Below the pieces are notes generated by a model. It had not been told where the DNA came from. It ran no database searches and saw only the letters and a program-made list of their open reading frames with translations. Below are positions 6,558 to 7,999 of a stretch of 7,999 bases of DNA, piece after piece. The position numbers and the translations under genes are program-made. Source of the DNA: DATKGW01 sp035510605 (GTDB taxonomy: Bacteria > Patescibacteriota > Saccharimonadia > Saccharimonadales > CAIOMD01). The DNA lies in NCBI GenBank assembly GCA_035510605.1, contig DATKGW010000002.1:1-7999 (forward strand), written 5' to 3'. How positions within the stretch are numbered: the first letter of the stretch is position 1; each line of letters starts with the position of its first letter.

Positions 6558-7535
6558 TTAGCGTCTCCTTGCTTTTTTATTGGCCGCTTCAACGTTTTTG
6601 GCTTTGGCACCGGTTAACGACAAAAATACGTCATCCAAAGACGGGCGGTGCAGCGATAGCGAGTTAACCGACAGCTTGGCCCCATTTAGGGCTTTAACAA
6701 TTTCCATCAGGTGTTTGGATCCGTCATGTACCGGTACCCGGATAACCAAAGATTCCTCATCAAATGTGGCCGGCTGCTTAGAAAATTGTTCGACAGCTTT
6801 TAGAGCCTTGTCTTTATCCGCCAGCTTATCCAGTTGAAACTCTACCACGTCGCCACCCAGCCGGGCTTTTAGCTGGTTACTGGTGCCTTCGGCGATCACT
6901 TTGCCTTCGTTGACAACCACAATCCTATCGGCTAGCTCATCGGCTTCCTCCAGGTACTGAGTGGTTAGCAAAATCGAGGTGCCCTCTTTGATCAGCTCGC
7001 TAATAATGACCCATATACCTTGGCGTGATTTAGGATCCAACCCGGTAGTCGGCTCATCCAAAAACAGTATGCGTGGTTCGCCAACCAAGCTGGCACCTAA
7101 ATCCAGCCGGCGGCGCATACCACCAGAATATGTACTGACTTGTCGGTTAGCGGCTTCGGCCAGATCCAATCTCTCCAGCAACCTGTTAGTCCGCCGCTTG
7201 GCTTCCGCTCGGTTAAGCCCATATAGCAGGCCCGTCATATAGACGTTCTCATAACCAGTCTGGTATTCGTCAACAGCCGCAAATTGGCCAGCCAAGCCAA
7301 TAAGTTTGCGGACGGCTTCGGGATGTTTCGTCACATCAATATCATGGACAAAGGCCGACCCGCTGGTTGGAGTCAGCAGTGTACTTAACACTCTAACAAT
7401 AGTAGTTTTGCCGGCGCCGTTAGGGCCAAGCAGGCCGAATACTTTGCCTTCTTCGGCCACCAAAGACACGCCATCCAACGCTTTAACGGTCTTATAATGT
7501 TTTACGAGATTTTTGGTTTCAAAGGCATTACTCAT
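6558..7535 (-). CDS. DrrA-type ABC transporter ATP-binding protein
   Basis: This 325-residue ATPase powers the permease encoded directly downstream. Motifs in order: Walker A GPNGAGKTT (37-45), Q-loop Gln84, signature YSGGM (136-140), Walker B ILFLDEP (156-162), D-loop GLD (165-167). The usual switch His is Gln193 (TTQYLEEADELADRI), the normal state in the DrrA subfamily rather than a defect. The C-terminal DrrA domain (about 225-309) ends in RPSLDDVFLSLTG (297-309), and a basic tail follows (KKARRR). The start overlaps the regulator gene by 8 bp and has AAAGGA 8 nt before it, so the two are translationally coupled. The stop is 1 nt before the permease ATG. Confidence 0.95.
   Translation of the reverse strand: MSNAFETKNLVKHYKTVKALDGVSLVAEEGKVFGLLGPNGAGKTTIVRVLSTLLTPTSGSAFVHDIDVTKHPEAVRKLIGLAGQFAAVDEYQTGYENVYMTGLLYGLNRAEAKRRTNRLLERLDLAEAANRQVSTYSGGMRRRLDLGASLVGEPRILFLDEPTTGLDPKSRQGIWVIISELIKEGTSILLTTQYLEEADELADRIVVVNEGKVIAEGTSNQLKARLGGDVVEFQLDKLADKDKALKAVEQFSKQPATFDEESLVIRVPVHDGSKHLMEIVKALNGAKLSVNSLSLHRPSLDDVFLSLTGAKAKNVEAANKKARRR
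6565..6570 (-). promoter_or_regulatory. Shine-Dalgarno deciding the permease start
   Basis: The minus strand reads AAGGAG at 6570-6565, 8 nt before the ATG at 6556-6554. It is the strongest ribosome-binding site in the window and favours 6556 over the upstream ATG at 6610. Confidence 0.8.
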
Positions 7536-7779
7536 CCATCTTTTCCTTTGCTTGTTTTATTACATCTTGCAGACTGGACATATGTTTATTTATCTTTTCG
7601 GCAGCCATTTCTAAACTGCTTGGTTTTATCAGCATCAGACTGTTGGCATGACCTCCGGAGACTACCAATAATTTTTCCCCGGAATGCAGATTTAACAGCG
7701 TCCGTGCTTCTACCGGTATGACCAGCTGGCCTTTTTCGTTAAGCGTTGCGATACCTAATAATTGCGGCATATGAGGCAT
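7528..7779 (-). CDS. AbrB/SpoVT-family transcriptional regulator (or antitoxin-like)
   Basis: This 83-residue protein carries one SpoVT-AbrB swapped-hairpin DNA-binding domain at about 8-52 (GIATLNEKGQLVIPVEARTLLNLHSGEKLLVV...LMLIKP). A charged helix (54-83) probably aids oligomerisation. Such proteins bind DNA as dimers or tetramers and act as regulators or as antitoxins of toxin pairs. No toxin is adjacent; the next gene is an ABC ATPase overlapping by 8 bp (ATGAGTAA). The regulator is therefore more likely to control the exporter operon and itself. The start at 7779 has AAAGGT 5 nt before it; an alternative ATG three codons later is less well placed. The family is firm; the target is inferred. 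Confidence 0.9.
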   Translation of the reverse strand: MPHMPQLLGIATLNEKGQLVIPVEARTLLNLHSGEKLLVVSGGHANSLMLIKPSSLEMAAEKINKHMSSLQDVIKQAKEKMDE

Positions 7780-7784
7780 ATACT

Positions 7785-7790
7785 ACCTTT
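7785..7790 (-). promoter_or_regulatory. Shine-Dalgarno of the AbrB-like gene
   Basis: The minus strand reads AAAGGT at 7790-7785, 5 nt before the ATG at 7779. It supports that start over the in-frame ATG at 7770. Confidence 0.6.
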
Positions 7791-7816
7791 CATATTATTA
7801 TTACTTTTCTTACTAA

Positions 7817-7844
7817 ATTTTAGCAAGTTATAGTTAATAGTCAA
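7817..7844 (-). promoter_or_regulatory. Extended -10 promoter of the AbrB-ABC exporter operon
   Basis: The minus strand shows TTGACT (7844-7839, 5 of 6), a 16-bp spacer whose last three bases are TGC, and TAAAAT (7822-7817, 5 of 6), so the -10 is of the extended TGn type. The start site would be near 7810, giving a leader of about 30 nt with the Shine-Dalgarno well placed. This is the best promoter in the window. Confidence 0.65.
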
Positions 7845-7865
7845 TATGATTTATTACAGGTATCA

Positions 7866-7896
7866 GCTAATTTGCTGACGTTTGCAGAAAATTAGC
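7866..7896. repeat. 31-bp inverted repeat upstream of the operon promoter
   Basis: GCTAATTT at 7866-7873 pairs with AAATTAGC at 7889-7896. After one G-A mismatch, CTG (7875-7877) pairs with CAG (7885-7887) around a 7-nt loop. The dyad lies 22 bp upstream of the operon -35 box and is outside the transcript. No T-run follows on either side, so an operator or shared control site between divergent genes is more likely than a terminator. Confidence 0.5.
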
Positions 7897-7966
7897 CTCG
7901 GTATGTTTGGCTTTTAACCATAAACAGTTTCATAAGATATAGCCCAAATTTTGCTGTGTAAATAAT

Positions 7967-7994
7967 TTGACAAGGCTGAATTTCGAGTTACGAT
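7967..7994 (+). promoter_or_regulatory. Possible promoter for a gene beyond the right edge
   Basis: A perfect TTGACA (7967-7972) is followed after 16 bp by TACGAT (7989-7994, 4 of 6 to TATAAT). It would drive rightward transcription out of the window. No reading frame longer than about ten codons begins between 7780 and 7999 on the plus strand. Confidence 0.3.
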
Positions 7995-7999
7995 TAGTA

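Noticed and set aside
6557..6610. Permease start at the ATG at 6610, 18 codons further upstream
   Set aside because: It would lie inside the ATPase gene. The ATG at 6556 has a strong AAGGAG at 8 nt and gives the usual DrrB N-terminus.
7544..7549. AAAGGA before the ATPase as a separate regulatory feature
   Set aside because: It is an ordinary Shine-Dalgarno inside the upstream gene and is described with the ATPase gene.

Overview
The window looks like a chromosomal segment of a Patescibacteria/CPR bacterium, most likely a Candidatus Saccharibacteria (TM7) member. This is inference from protein style. The signs are a histidine kinase with an ASHQLRTPATAVKQY H-box region, a surface protein whose single membrane segment ends in SHAAT and runs straight into a dockerin-like repeat pair, a TMTC-like membrane glycosyltransferase with TPRs, and small single-domain response regulators. 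Flanking genes are roughly 40-48% GC. The standard code fits: Trp is TGG throughout, no gene carries an in-frame TGA apart from one that a one-base frameshift explains, and all complete genes end in TAA or TAG.

Left part (1-901). Two related CheY-like response regulators lie in tandem on the minus strand; the second is cut by the left edge after 19 codons. Both are preceded by a consensus TATAAT and an identical 13-bp near-palindromic element, so gene and control region appear to have been duplicated together.

Middle (902-4416, plus strand). A membrane-anchored dockerin plus right-handed beta-helix surface protein is followed by a polytopic TMTC/PMT-like glycosyltransferase with C-terminal TPRs. 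The second gene carries an apparent one-base deletion: the real start, with a good Shine-Dalgarno and first membrane helix, lies in another frame (2678-2764), and the two frames join at about 2764.

4556-5761 (plus) encodes a soluble PAS-histidine kinase. Its perfect -10 box lies only 9 nt before the ATG, so its mRNA is probably leaderless or nearly so. It is a plausible but unproven partner of the single-domain regulators on the left.

Right part (7779-5777, minus strand) is a compact three-gene operon: an AbrB/SpoVT-type regulator, a DrrA-type ABC ATPase and a DrrB-type ABC-2 permease. Its genes overlap by 8 bp or are 1 bp apart, each has its own Shine-Dalgarno, and a good extended -10 promoter precedes the first. 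It converges with the kinase gene, leaving 15 bp between stops. Beyond the operon promoter is a 31-bp hairpin/dyad and a possible outward promoter for a gene past the right edge.

No RNA genes, insertion sequences or CRISPR arrays were seen. No wholly new system is evident; the most notable items are the frameshifted glycosyltransferase, the duplicated regulator-plus-leader unit, and the anchored dockerin/beta-helix protein.
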